Shown here: piece after piece, positions 55,355-64,000 of the stretch | How positions within the stretch are numbered: position 1 is the first letter of the stretch | Layout: each line of letters begins with the position of its first letter | Source: Aureimonas sp. Leaf427 | GTDB lineage: Bacteria; Pseudomonadota; Alphaproteobacteria; Rhizobiales; Rhizobiaceae | Direction of reading: 5' to 3' | DNA length: 64,000 nucleotides | NCBI RefSeq assembly: GCF_001425485.1 | Contig: NZ_LMQW01000003.1 | Coordinates: 62,001 to 126,000, forward strand | Notes under the pieces: generated by a model | The model's input: only the letters and a program-made list of their open reading frames with translations | Told to the model about the DNA's origin: nothing | Databases searched by the model: none | Made by a program: the position numbers and the translations under genes

Positions 55355-56374
55355 ATGCGCAACCGTTTTGTCCCTCACGTCTTCACCGCAGCTCTCGCCG
55401 TCGGCGCCGCCCTGACGGCGTTCGGCGCCCGCGCTGAGGAGTCCGGTGCCGGCATCACCGTCTACAACGCCCAGCACGAGAGCCTGACCAAGGCCTGGGC
55501 GGAAGGCTTCACCAAGGACACGGGCATCCCGGTCACGCTGCGCAAGGGCAGCGATTCCGAGTTCGGCAATCAGCTCGTGCAGGAAGGCGCGGCCTCGCCG
55601 GCCGACGTCTTCGTCACCGAGAATTCGCCCGCCATGGCGCTGGTCGACAAGGCCGGCCTCTTCGCGCCGCTCGGCCAGGAGACGCTGGCCGAAGTGCCCG
55701 CCGAGTTCCGGCCGGCAGACGGCCACTGGGTCGGCGTCGCCGCCCGGTCCACCGTCTTCGCCTACGACAAGAACCGGCTGACCGAGGCGGACCTGCCCAA
55801 GTCCATCGCCGATCTCGCCGATCCCGCCTGGAAGGACCGCTGGGCCGCCTCCCCCGCCGGCGCCGATTTCCAGGCGATCGTCGCGGCCATGCTGGAGCTG
55901 AAGGGCGAGGCGGCAACGCTCGACTGGCTGAAGGCCATGAAGACCAACGCCAAGGCCTACAAGGGCAACAGCGTCGCGATGAAGGCGGTGAACGCCGGCG
56001 AGATCGAAGGCGCCGTCATCTACCACTACTACTGGTTCGGCGATCAGGCGAAGACGGGCGAGAACTCGCGCAACGTCTCCCTGCACTACTTCCGCAACCA
56101 GGACCCCGGCGCCTTCGTCAGCATTTCCGGCGCCGGCGTTCTCGCCTCCAGCCAGAAGAAGGCCGATGCCGAGGCCTTCGTGAAGTGGATCGCCGGGCCG
56201 AAAGGCCAGGAGATCTTGAAGACCGGAACCTCCTTCGAATATGCCGTCGGCAACGGCGCGGAGTCCAATCCGGCGCTGACGCCCCTCACCGCCCTCCAGG
56301 CGCCCAAGGTCGTCCCGGACAAGCTCGACAATGCCAAGGTCATCGAGCTGATGACGACGGCGGGCATTCTCTGA
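55355..56374 (+). CDS. fbpA: Ferric-iron ABC transporter substrate-binding protein
   Basis: The 339-aa product has a signal peptide (to about residue 27, AFGARAEE). Its fold opens [19 protein letters not shown] and carries [14 protein letters not shown]. The paired iron-binding tyrosines Tyr225-Tyr226 lie in VIYHYYWFG, and the end is [11 protein letters not shown]. These are marks of FbpA/FutA/AfuA ferric-binding proteins. It traps Fe3+ in the periplasm for FbpBC. The three genes are consecutive on the same strand. Confidence 0.93.
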   Translation: MRNRFVPHVFTAALAVGAALTAFGARAEESGAGITVYNAQHESLTKAWAEGFTKDTGIPVTLRKGSDSEFGNQLVQEGAASPADVFVTENSPAMALVDKAGLFAPLGQETLAEVPAEFRPADGHWVGVAARSTVFAYDKNRLTEADLPKSIADLADPAWKDRWAASPAGADFQAIVAAMLELKGEAATLDWLKAMKTNAKAYKGNSVAMKAVNAGEIEGAVIYHYYWFGDQAKTGENSRNVSLHYFRNQDPGAFVSISGAGVLASSQKKADAEAFVKWIAGPKGQEILKTGTSFEYAVGNGAESNPALTPLTALQAPKVVPDKLDNAKVIELMTTAGIL

Positions 56375-56465
56375 GCCGAGCCCTCGCGACCGGCGAAGGC
56401 CGCGTCGCCCGCCCGCGGACCGGAAAGGGTTCGCGGGCGGTCTCGCAGGGTCGGAAAGCCGGTCG

Positions 56466-58067
56466 ATGACGGACACGGTCCTGCCATCGGACGATCACGC
56501 CATGCCCGCCCGATCGGCCGCCGGAAGCGGCGCGCGGCTGAGGCGGATCTCCGCGACCTCGCGGCCGATGGTGGGCGCTGCCGTTCTCGTCTCGCTCTTC
56601 GCCCTGATGCCGCTCGGCTTCGTCGTCTGGATCGCCGTCCAGACCGGCTGGGACACGGTCTATGCGCTGGTCGTGCGCCCGCGCGTCGGCGAGCTTCTCG
56701 TCAACACCGCGCTCCTCGTCCTCAGCACCCTGCCGCCCGCGGTCGCGCTGTCGGTGGCGCTGGCCTGGCTCACCGAGCGCAGCGACCTGCCGGGCGCGCG
56801 GCTCTGGGCCTGGCTGGCGGTCGCGCCGCTCGCCATTCCCGCCTTCGTCCACAGCTATGCCTGGATCTCCGTCGCGCCTTCGCTGCACGGGCTTCCCGCG
56901 GCGACGCTCGTTTCGATCCTCGCCTATTTCCCCTTCCTCTATCTGCCCGTCGCCTCGCAGCTTCGCCGGCTCGATCCCGCGCTGGAGGAGGCCGCCGCCG
57001 CGCTCGGCATGTCCCCGTCCCGCGTCTTCGCCAAGGTCGTTCTGCCGCAGCTGCGCCTTGCCATCTGCGGCGGATCGCTGCTCGTCGGCCTGCATCTCCT
57101 GGCCGAATACGGGCTCTACGTGATGATCCGCTTCGACACGTTCACGACCGCGATCGTCGACCAGTTCCAGTCCTCCTTCAACGGGCCCGCCGCGAACATG
57201 CTGGCCGGCGTCCTCGTCCTCTGCTGCCTCCTCCTCATCGGCGCCGAAGGCTGGGCGCGCGGCAGCGAACGCTATGCGCGCGTCGGGTCCGGCGCGCCGC
57301 GTCCGGCGGCATCGACGCCGCTCGGCCGGGCGACGCTCCCCTGCCTCGCGCTGTTCGCCCTCGTCGCCGCGCTGTCGCTCGGCGTTCCCGCCTATACGCT
57401 CGGCCGCTGGCTCCTTCTCGGCGGACTCGACGTCTGGACGACCGGCGAGATCGGCGGCGCGCTCGCGACGACGCTTCTCCTGGCGCTCGCCGGGGGCGCC
57501 ATCGCCACCCTTCTCGTCCTGCCCATGGCCTGGCTCTCGATCCGCTGGCGCCATCGCCTCGCCCGCGTCCTGGAAGCCTGCCACTACTATGTCGGCTCGC
57601 TGCCCGGCGTGGTCATCGCGCTGGCGCTGGTGACGATCACCGTCCGCGTCGCCCTGCCGCTTTACCAGACCGCCGCGACGCTGCTCGCGGCCTATGCGCT
57701 GATCTTCCTGCCGCGCGCGCTCGTCGCGCTGCGCGCCAGCATCGCGCAGGCGCCGGTCGAGCTGGAACAGGCCGCCCAGGCGCTGGGGCGCTCGCCCGGC
57801 CAAGCGATCCGCGAGGTCACGCTGCGGCTGGCCGCGCCCGGCGCTGCCGCGAGCATGGCCCTGGTCGGTCTCGGCATCTCGACCGAGCTGACCGCGACGC
57901 TCATGCTCTCGCCGAACGGCACGGAGACGCTCGCGACGCGCTTCTGGTCGCTGACTTCCGAGATCGACTATGTGGGAGCGGCCCCCTATGCCCTTCTCAT
58001 GGTGATCTCCTCCCTTCCCCTCACGGTGCTTCTCCACCGCCAGTCCAAGCAGGCGATCGGGCGATGA
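56466..58067 (+). CDS. fbpB: Ferric-iron ABC transporter permease (fused two-unit)
   Basis: The 533-aa protein has two homologous halves, each with a coupling (EAA) loop: [19 protein letters not shown] and [19 protein letters not shown]. About 12 membrane helices are present, as in FbpB/SfuB. It forms the entire inner-membrane channel for Fe3+. It follows fbpA after 91 bases and overlaps fbpC by four bases (ATGA). Confidence 0.94.
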   Translation: MTDTVLPSDDHAMPARSAAGSGARLRRISATSRPMVGAAVLVSLFALMPLGFVVWIAVQTGWDTVYALVVRPRVGELLVNTALLVLSTLPPAVALSVALAWLTERSDLPGARLWAWLAVAPLAIPAFVHSYAWISVAPSLHGLPAATLVSILAYFPFLYLPVASQLRRLDPALEEAAAALGMSPSRVFAKVVLPQLRLAICGGSLLVGLHLLAEYGLYVMIRFDTFTTAIVDQFQSSFNGPAANMLAGVLVLCCLLLIGAEGWARGSERYARVGSGAPRPAASTPLGRATLPCLALFALVAALSLGVPAYTLGRWLLLGGLDVWTTGEIGGALATTLLLALAGGAIATLLVLPMAWLSIRWRHRLARVLEACHYYVGSLPGVVIALALVTITVRVALPLYQTAATLLAAYALIFLPRALVALRASIAQAPVELEQAAQALGRSPGQAIREVTLRLAAPGAAASMALVGLGISTELTATLMLSPNGTETLATRFWSLTSEIDYVGAAPYALLMVISSLPLTVLLHRQSKQAIGR

Positions 58068-59167
58068 GCTTTCTGAAGGTGGAAGCCGTCGCCAAGCGCT
58101 TCGGCACGGTGCAGGCGCTCTGCGGGATCGACCTTTCCGTCGAGAAGGGCAGCCGCACGGCGATCGTCGGCCCGTCCGGCTCGGGCAAGAGCACGCTCCT
58201 TCGCGTCGTCGCGGGCTTCGATGCGCCCGATGCCGGCCGCGTGACGCTCGACGGCGAGTGCATGGCGGACGGCGGCCGCATCGTGCCGGCGCACCGGCGC
58301 TCGATCGGCCTCGTCTCGCAGGACGGCGCGCTCTTTCCCCATCTCGACGTCGCCGCCAATATCGGCTTCGGCCTCGACCGGCGCGCCCCCGACCGGGAAG
58401 CGCGCATCCGCCAGCTCATGGAGATGGTCGAACTCGAGCCCGCCAAGGCGGCCCGGCGTCCGCACGAGCTCTCCGGCGGACAGCAGCAGCGCGTGGCGCT
58501 GGCAAGGGCCCTCGCCCGGCGGCCGAAGCTCATGCTGCTCGACGAGCCCTTCTCCGCCCTCGACACCGGGCTTCGCGACGATTTGCGCCGCGCGGTGGCG
58601 AAGGTTCTGGCGAGCGAAGGGATCGCCTCGCTTCTCGTCACGCACGACCAGACGGAGGCGCTGTCCTTCGCCGATCAGGTGGCGGTGCTTCGCGACGGCC
58701 GGCTCGTCCAGGCCGGCGCCCCGCGCGCGCTCTATTTCGAGCCGAAGGATGCCGCGACCGCCCGCTTTCTCGGCGAGGCCGTCATCCTCGACGCCGTGCT
58801 GGCCGACGACGGCTGGGCGACCTGCGCGCTCGGCCGCCTGCGCCTGGACGGCGAAGGCCCGGTCGGCCCCGCCTCCATCCTGATCCGCCCCGAGCAGCTG
58901 CGCCTCGCCGCATCGCCCGAGGCCGGGCCCGCCGCCGAAGGTGGCGCGGGAAAGATCCGCGCCCGCGTTCTCGCCGCCGAGTTCCGCGGCGCGACCTGCG
59001 GCCTGCATCTGTCTCTGATCGCATCGGGCGACACGGCCGGAACCCGCGACATCCACGTCCGCGTTTCCAGCTCCGCCTGCCCCGCCATCGGCAGCATGGT
59101 GGAGATCGACGTCGACGGCACCGCGCGCCTTCTCGAACGCGGCACGGCCTCCGACGCGATCGCCTGA
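58064..59167 (+). CDS. fbpC: Ferric-iron ABC transporter ATP-binding protein
   Basis: The 367-aa product has Walker [10 protein letters not shown], signature LSGGQQQR, Walker [13 protein letters not shown] and the switch His in [12 protein letters not shown] ~120-residue C-terminal regulatory domain of the TOBE type follows ([31 protein letters not shown]). It energises FbpB. The start overlaps the fbpB stop. No terminator is evident after it. Confidence 0.94.
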   Translation: MSFLKVEAVAKRFGTVQALCGIDLSVEKGSRTAIVGPSGSGKSTLLRVVAGFDAPDAGRVTLDGECMADGGRIVPAHRRSIGLVSQDGALFPHLDVAANIGFGLDRRAPDREARIRQLMEMVELEPAKAARRPHELSGGQQQRVALARALARRPKLMLLDEPFSALDTGLRDDLRRAVAKVLASEGIASLLVTHDQTEALSFADQVAVLRDGRLVQAGAPRALYFEPKDAATARFLGEAVILDAVLADDGWATCALGRLRLDGEGPVGPASILIRPEQLRLAASPEAGPAAEGGAGKIRARVLAAEFRGATCGLHLSLIASGDTAGTRDIHVRVSSSACPAIGSMVEIDVDGTARLLERGTASDAIA

Positions 59168-59573
59168 CGTCCCGTATCGGCCGGCCCTCCCAAAACTCCG
59201 GCCAAACCGACGCGCCACCGCCTTCGGGCTTCGAGTCGCCGAAGATTCCGCCTGTGCGCAGCCCACCGACCCTCGGCTACGAAAATGATTCGTCGTCGCC
59301 TGCGGGATGGACAGCGCATGGCGTGCGCCTTCCCTGCTCCGACCGGACGCACCGTTTGCGCGAAGGGGCCGAAACCGCCGAAAAAGGCCTCAACCCCTTG
59401 TCAGGCAGGGCATCTTGCGGTCTCATCCTTCCAACGATGACGCCGGCTTTCGGGGTGCACCCGAAGGCATGGTGTTTTTCGACGCCAAATTTGCGCGAAA
59501 GGGGCTTTCCTTTCGAGCGATATGCGCCTATATCGAGATCACCGGCGGCGCTGATGGCGCCAACCGGCGGTGA
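59168..59573. other. Intergenic region between fbpC and the initiator tRNA
   Basis: These ~400 bases have no supportable gene. The last 70 bases contain a possible tRNA promoter. The rest shows no operator or strong hairpin. Confidence 0.4.
59506..59534 (+). promoter_or_regulatory. Possible promoter of the initiator tRNA gene
   Basis: TTTCCT (59506-59511) and TATATC (59529-59534), 17 bases apart, would give a transcript start about 30 bases before the tRNA. The -35 match is weak. Confidence 0.3.
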
Positions 59574-59650
<77 letters not shown>

Positions 59651-59655
59651 AAAAC

Positions 59656-59706
59656 AGCCCGCAAGATCAACCAATCAGGTTCGATCAAGCGGGCTTTTTT
59701 GTTTTT
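59656..59706 (+). terminator. Intrinsic terminator of the initiator tRNA
   Basis: AGCCCGC (59656-59662) pairs with GCGGGCT (59689-59695). Inside it GATC/GATC and AACC/GGTT extend the stem with small interruptions. The stem is followed by TTTTTGTTTTTG, the best T-run in the window. Confidence 0.9.
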
Positions 59707-59939
59707 GTGGCAGCGTTCATCGGCAACGGCCACACAGATCGCCGCAGCCATCGGGACCGCGACGTTACGATCTTCGGATCGGCTGACCATCGCAGATCCC
59801 GCGACATCCCAGTCGGCGCAGATCCGGTTGAAGGCCTCGCAGCTGAAGTCAGCGTCCTATTCGACACCCCTCGGAGCGACGTCGATCGTCACCCGCACGG
59901 TGCCGAACCCCGGCACCGCTCAGGTGGCGCGTACGACCC
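59707..59939. other. Intergenic, nothing recognised
   Basis: About 230 bases lie between the tRNA terminator and the stop of the convergent receptor gene. No gene or clear signal was seen. Confidence 0.4.
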
Positions 59940-62237
59940 TTAAAAGGCCTTCGACACGGAAAGCGTGAAGGTGCGGCCGCGGCCCTTGTAGTCGAAGATG
60001 TCCGGGCTCGCGAGCGCCCCGTAGAGCGCCTTGGCGCGTTGGCCCCAGACGGTCGTGTAATCCTTGTCGAAGAGGTTGAGGACGCCGAAGTTCAGGGTCG
60101 TGTCCGCCGCTTCCAGACGGTAGCTGCCGGTGAGATCGAAGAGCGTATAGCCCTCGATCTTGAAGCCCGCATCGTCGTCGAGATCGAAGACGTGCTGCCC
60201 TGCCAGCCGGACGCCGAGCGCATCGCCCTGCCAGCCGAGATGGGCGCCGAACTTGGACAGGCTGGAGTCGCCGACCGATCCCTTTCGCCAGTCCTCGTTC
60301 TGCTCGAACGCGGTGCGCACGAGATGGCCGTTCACCCCGGTGTCGAAGCCATAGGGCAGTTGAACCCCGAGCTTGCCTTCGATTCCGTAGACCCGGCGGT
60401 CCTGGTCGAGCACGTTGATGTTCAGCGTCGTGCGGTTCAGCGTGATGGTCTTGTCCGACAGCGAGTAGTAGCCCGAAGCTTCCGCCGAGAGGATGCCGTC
60501 CGCGTAGCGATAGCCGACCTCGTAGGAATTGGTCTTAATGGCCTGAAGGGCCGAGTCGGCGACGTTGGCGCTCGACAGGAGCGTGTAGCGCCCGCCCGCC
60601 AGCCGGTAGTTGCCGATCCCGTAATAGCGGCCGGGATCGGGCAGTTCGAAGCCCTGGCTGAAATTGGCGTAGACGTTCTGACGGTCGTCGAAGCGGTAGA
60701 TCGCGCCGGCATTGAAGAGCGCGTCGTCATAGGAGATCGAGCCGCCGGGAATGGTGTCGGCGGAGGTCCCGCGCCCGAAGAGGACCGAGACCTGCTGGGG
60801 GAAGCCGACGAAATCGTCGACGTCTGTATCGACATACTGATAGCGCACGCCGCCGGTCAGCGTCAGGGCGTCGGTCGCCTCGAAGCTCGCCTCCGCGAAG
60901 CCGGCCAGGGTCGAGACCTCGATGCCGGGATAGAGGCCGGTCTCGCCGATGGTCTGGAAGTCGAGCCCGCCCGTGCGCCCGGCGATCGCGGGATCGAACA
61001 CCCTCTGCGAAGAGCTGAACGCATCGCGGTCGCCGTCGACGCCGTAGGTGATGCGCAGGCTATCGAGCGGACGGGCGACGAGCGCGGCCTTGAAGCCGTA
61101 ATAGTCCGTGTCCTGACCGCTCGCGCCGAAATAGAAGAAGGGCGAGGTGGCGGGGAACGGATTGAAGTCGATCTCCTCGCTTCGGTAGAAGCCCTGAAGC
61201 AGAAGCTCCTGCCCGAGAACGTCGGTGTCCGTGTAGGCGCCGTTCAGCATCACGCGCTTCGTTGCCGGATCGACCTCGGACGCATAGCCCTTGCGGGTCT
61301 CGAACAGCGAGGGATTGCGCAGGGCCGCGAAGTTCGGCCCGTAGTAAAGCCCGTAGTCGCTGTCCTGGCTGCTGTCGAAATACTGGGCGCTCAGTTCCAG
61401 CCGCCGGCCTTCGTCGATCTGGAGACCGGCCGAGCCGAGGAGGTCGATCCGCTCGTTGAAGGCGAGCGAGGTCTGCGTGATGTCGGGCACGAGGATCGTG
61501 CCGCTGCCGTCGTAGAAGGCATTGGTCTTGTTGCCCGCGATCGAGATGCGGGTGTCCCAGAGATCGTCCTTGTAGGTGATCGCGGCGGCGGCCTTGCCGT
61601 CCTTGTCGTTGCCGGCCTGGAAGCCGCTCTCGGCGCCGGCAAGGATCTCCCCGTGCAGGCCGGGCTCGGCATCCGCGCCCTTCTTGGTGATGATGTTGAT
61701 GATGCCGCCGGTCGCGTTGCCGCCGTAGAGCGAAGTCGCCCCCGACAGAACCTCGACGCGCTCGATGTTGAACGGATCGATGGAATCGAACTGCCGGCTG
61801 AGGCCGCGCGCCGAGTTCTGCGAGACTCCGTCGATGAGGACGAGGGCGGTGCGGCCGCGAAGATTCTGCCCGAAGGAGGTGCGCGCGGTGCTGCTCGCGG
61901 CGTCGAAGCTCGGCACTTCCTGGCCCAGCGCCTGCTGCAGCGACTGGCCCGAGCGAACGCGGGCCTGAAGCGTCTCGCCCTCCACGACGTAGAGGGTACG
62001 GGCCGTCTCGGAAATGCGCTGCGGCGAGCGCGCGCCGGTCAGCGTCACCGTGTCGAGGACGATCGGCTCCGGCGCCGACGAGGCCGCAGCCGTTGCGGGT
62101 GCCGATGCCGCGGAAGCGCTCCCGTCCTGCGCGACGGCCGGAGACATGAGGCCCGCCGAAAGACCCATCGCCATCAGGAGCGAAGGCCCGGCCACCAGGC
62201 GGGACAGGCAGCGCGGACGGGCACGGTACGAGCGCAT
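59940..62237 (-). CDS. TonB-dependent siderophore receptor (second)
   Basis: The 765-aa outer-membrane protein has a signal peptide (MRSYRARPRCLS..MSPAVAQ, ~37 residues), an Ala/Ser-rich linker and the TonB box PIVLDTVTLTGA. The plug includes GRTALVLIDGVSQNSARGLS, IERVEVLSGATSLYGGNATG and IINIITKKGA. A barrel ends in Phe (TFTLSVSKAF). The plug resembles FepA/RhtA-type siderophore receptors. GGAGG lies nine bases before ATG 62237. It is divergent from an RhtX/FptX-like permease gene, its likely transport partner, and RirA-type boxes lie between them. Confidence 0.93.
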   Translation of the reverse strand: MRSYRARPRCLSRLVAGPSLLMAMGLSAGLMSPAVAQDGSASAASAPATAAASSAPEPIVLDTVTLTGARSPQRISETARTLYVVEGETLQARVRSGQSLQQALGQEVPSFDAASSTARTSFGQNLRGRTALVLIDGVSQNSARGLSRQFDSIDPFNIERVEVLSGATSLYGGNATGGIINIITKKGADAEPGLHGEILAGAESGFQAGNDKDGKAAAAITYKDDLWDTRISIAGNKTNAFYDGSGTILVPDITQTSLAFNERIDLLGSAGLQIDEGRRLELSAQYFDSSQDSDYGLYYGPNFAALRNPSLFETRKGYASEVDPATKRVMLNGAYTDTDVLGQELLLQGFYRSEEIDFNPFPATSPFFYFGASGQDTDYYGFKAALVARPLDSLRITYGVDGDRDAFSSSQRVFDPAIAGRTGGLDFQTIGETGLYPGIEVSTLAGFAEASFEATDALTLTGGVRYQYVDTDVDDFVGFPQQVSVLFGRGTSADTIPGGSISYDDALFNAGAIYRFDDRQNVYANFSQGFELPDPGRYYGIGNYRLAGGRYTLLSSANVADSALQAIKTNSYEVGYRYADGILSAEASGYYSLSDKTITLNRTTLNINVLDQDRRVYGIEGKLGVQLPYGFDTGVNGHLVRTAFEQNEDWRKGSVGDSSLSKFGAHLGWQGDALGVRLAGQHVFDLDDDAGFKIEGYTLFDLTGSYRLEAADTTLNFGVLNLFDKDYTTVWGQRAKALYGALASPDIFDYKGRGRTFTLSVSKAF

Positions 62238-62452
62238 GAAGTGGTCCTCCGGGCATCGAGATATGCTGGAACGAACGAAGACGATGCGATCTTCGAAGTT
62301 CTTTCTGGAGCGATTCAAAGCAATCGGCGGAAGAAGGAAGATCGAAGGCCTTACGAATGAGAAGGACGCGCCAACGAAGGCGGCATCTCTCCGAGCGTGG
62401 ATCGCCTAATCTTTCTCCAGCGGACTTTCCGTCGAAAGGCGCTACGAAAATG

Positions 62453-62467
62453 TGATTTCTATGGTCA
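62453..62467 (-). promoter_or_regulatory. RirA-type iron box upstream of the second receptor
   Basis: TGATTTCTATGGTCA fits TGA-N9-TCA. On the reverse strand it overlaps a TTGACC -35-like hexamer (62468-62463) pointing to the receptor. The rest of the 472-base gap (62238-62709) holds no gene. Confidence 0.5.
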
Positions 62468-62581
62468 ACTTATAAGTGCGCATCATGGGGAGAAACGCTC
62501 AACCCTCCATGAGGAATTCTTTGTTCGATATCAGAATGATAGAAATTCCAGTGGAGTCATCGAGCCTGCAGAAACTCGTTT

Positions 62582-62600
62582 TATGAGTACAATACTCATA
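62582..62600. promoter_or_regulatory. RirA-type iron box, perfect palindrome
   Basis: TATGAGTA-CAA-TACTCATA is a perfect dyad containing TGA-N9-TCA, 109 bases before the MFS start. TACAAT inside it could be the -10 element, so repressor binding would block transcription of the siderophore permease. Confidence 0.6.
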
Positions 62601-62709
62601 TTAATGTTGCCGCCTTGCATCATCCGGGAGTAGAGGACAGCCGGCTCCCGTCGGAGCCCTCGCACCCGAGAACGACTTCGATGCGACCGATTCTGCCGGA
62701 GAGGAACCT

Positions 62710-64000
62710 ATGGCAACGCGAGAGCTGGCGGGCACGCCGTCCCCCCGAACCGACCCGCGCCGCCTCTTCGCCGTTCTCGGCGGCCTCTATCTGGCACAAG
62801 GAATTCCGACCTATCTCTTGATCGTCGCCCTGCCGCCGCTTCTCCGCGAAAGCGGCGCATCGCGAACCACGATCGGCCTCTTCTCCCTCCTCATGCTGCC
62901 CCTGGTGCTGAAATTCGCCTGGGCGCCGCTGATCGACCGCTATCCGCTCGTGCGGCGCCTGGGGCATCGCCGGGGATGGATCGTGCCGACGCAGATCGCC
63001 GTCGCGCTCCTCATCGCCGCCATGGCCTTCCTGTCGCCGACGCAGACCGGGCTCCTCTTCGTCTGCGCCCTCTGCATCACCCTTCTATCCTCGACGCAGG
63101 ACATCGCGACCGACGGCTTCGCCGTGCGGGGCCTCACCGAGGAAACGCGGGCCGTGGGCAATGCCATCCAGGCCGGATCGGTCGCCCTCGGCGTCATCGT
63201 CGGCGGAACGCTCTCGCTCGTCCTCTTCGAGCATCTGGGCTGGCGGCCTGCGCTGCTGACCGTTTCCGTCCTGGCGATGCTTCCGCTTCTCGTCGCGCCG
63301 CTCATGGTCGAGCGCGCCGATCCGCCGGAGACGAGGCCGGCCGGGCAGCGCACCCGCCCCAGCCTTGCCGCCTTCTTCCGTCGGCCGGGCGCCTGGACGG
63401 TCTTTCTCTTCGCGCTGAGCTACCGCGCCAGCGAAGGCCTCGTGCGGGGCATGGAGGGAACCTATCTCGTCGATGTCGGCCTGCCGCTGTCCTGGATCGG
63501 CTATCTCCAGGGAAGCGCCGCGGCGGGCGCCGGCCTTCTCGGCGCGGCCGCCGCCGCCCTCCTCATCCGCAGGGCGGGGCTCGCCGCGACGCTGATTCTC
63601 CTCGGCACGCTGCGGACGCTCTGCTTCCTCGCCTTCTCGCTGAGCGCGCTCCACGTCCTGCCCGGCTTCGAAGCGGCGATGACGGCCGCCGCCTTCCAGA
63701 CCTTCGTCCGCTACATGGAACTCGTCGCGATCTACTCGCTCTTCATGCGCGCTTCCGGCACGGACCAGCCGGGCACGGATTTCACGATCCTCACCTGCGC
63801 CGAACTCGTCGTCTATCTCGTCGGCACGTCGATCGCCGGTCTCGTCGCCGACCGCTTCGGCTATCCCGCCCTCTTCCTCAGCGCGACCGTGCTCTCCCTC
63901 CTCGGCATCGCTCTCGCAGCCGCCATGCTGCGACGCCTGTCCCTGTCGGGCCCAACCGGCACCGACCTTTCCGCCAAACAGAGCGCCGCGGCGCAGACGG
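62710..64000 (+). CDS. RhtX/FptX-like MFS siderophore permease (3' end outside window)
   Basis: The frame is open from ATG 62710 (AGAGGAA upstream) to the window end, giving 430 residues with about 12 hydrophobic helices. Motifs such as LYLAQGIPTYLLIVALPPLL, FAWAPLIDRY and SSTQDIATDGFAVR match AmpG-like/RhtX-FptX permeases, which carry an intact ferric siderophore across the inner membrane as a single protein. Family length is ~420-430, so only a few residues are missing. The divergent receptor and iron boxes support this role. Confidence 0.85.
   Translation, partial: MATRELAGTPSPRTDPRRLFAVLGGLYLAQGIPTYLLIVALPPLLRESGASRTTIGLFSLLMLPLVLKFAWAPLIDRYPLVRRLGHRRGWIVPTQIAVALLIAAMAFLSPTQTGLLFVCALCITLLSSTQDIATDGFAVRGLTEETRAVGNAIQAGSVALGVIVGGTLSLVLFEHLGWRPALLTVSVLAMLPLLVAPLMVERADPPETRPAGQRTRPSLAAFFRRPGAWTVFLFALSYRASEGLVRGMEGTYLVDVGLPLSWIGYLQGSAAAGAGLLGAAAAALLIRRAGLAATLILLGTLRTLCFLAFSLSALHVLPGFEAAMTAAAFQTFVRYMELVAIYSLFMRASGTDQPGTDFTILTCAELVVYLVGTSIAGLVADRFGYPALFLSATVLSLLGIALAAAMLRRLSLSGPTGTDLSAKQSAAAQT

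Overview
The window is a 64 kb stretch of a high-GC alphaproteobacterial chromosome. It most resembles the Hyphomicrobiales, and an Aureimonas/Aurantimonadaceae-like organism is my best guess. The signs are RirA-type (TGA-N9-TCA) and Irr-type iron boxes, GGAAC-N16/17-CGTT promoters of the EcfG general stress sigma factor, a soluble NAD-dependent formate dehydrogenase operon, a RibB fused to a degenerate RibA-like domain, chemoreceptors ending in a DWQDF tail, and an initiator tRNA with an A-U pair in place of one of the three conserved anticodon-stem G-C pairs. No phage, transposase, CRISPR array or plasmid function was seen. One short palindromic mosaic repeat is present.

Layout. 1-4.8 kb: the 3' part of a secreted glycoside hydrolase with four tandem CBM60-like modules, a polysaccharide deacetylase and a trypsin-like protease. 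4.8-11.9 kb: malic enzyme, a small glycine-zipper lipoprotein, and a GntR-regulated TRAP transporter (dctPQM). 11.9-20.7 kb: an EmrAB-type efflux pair, an amidotransferase/SDR pair, small stress-type proteins, two HAD phosphatases and a MaoC hydratase. 20.9-25.4 kb: two paralogous chemoreceptors. 25.5-32.8 kb: the formate dehydrogenase operon fdsGBA-fdhD-fdsD with its LysR regulator. 32.9-43.8 kb: RibB-like protein plus hydrolase, a GGDEF-EAL sensor, NAD synthetase, a KaiC-like ATPase paired with a hybrid histidine kinase, and a DUF3597 protein.

43.9-64 kb is largely an iron-acquisition region. It holds a TonB siderophore receptor with a PiuC hydroxylase, divergent from a FatB/CeuE-type siderophore ABC importer; an FbpABC ferric-iron importer; the initiator tRNA; and a second TonB receptor divergent from an RhtX/FptX-like MFS siderophore permease. 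Four RirA-type boxes and one Irr-like box sit in the two divergent control regions, so these loci probably form one iron regulon. Inside this region lie an SDR, a DUF2161 nuclease-like protein, and a two-gene unit of a Mo-cysteine-less sulfite-oxidase-fold periplasmic protein with a GGDEF-EAL protein. I regard that pair as the best candidate for a little-described signalling module.

Starts were chosen by Shine-Dalgarno position and family length. Several genes appear to use TTG or GTG starts, often overlapping the stop of the gene before.
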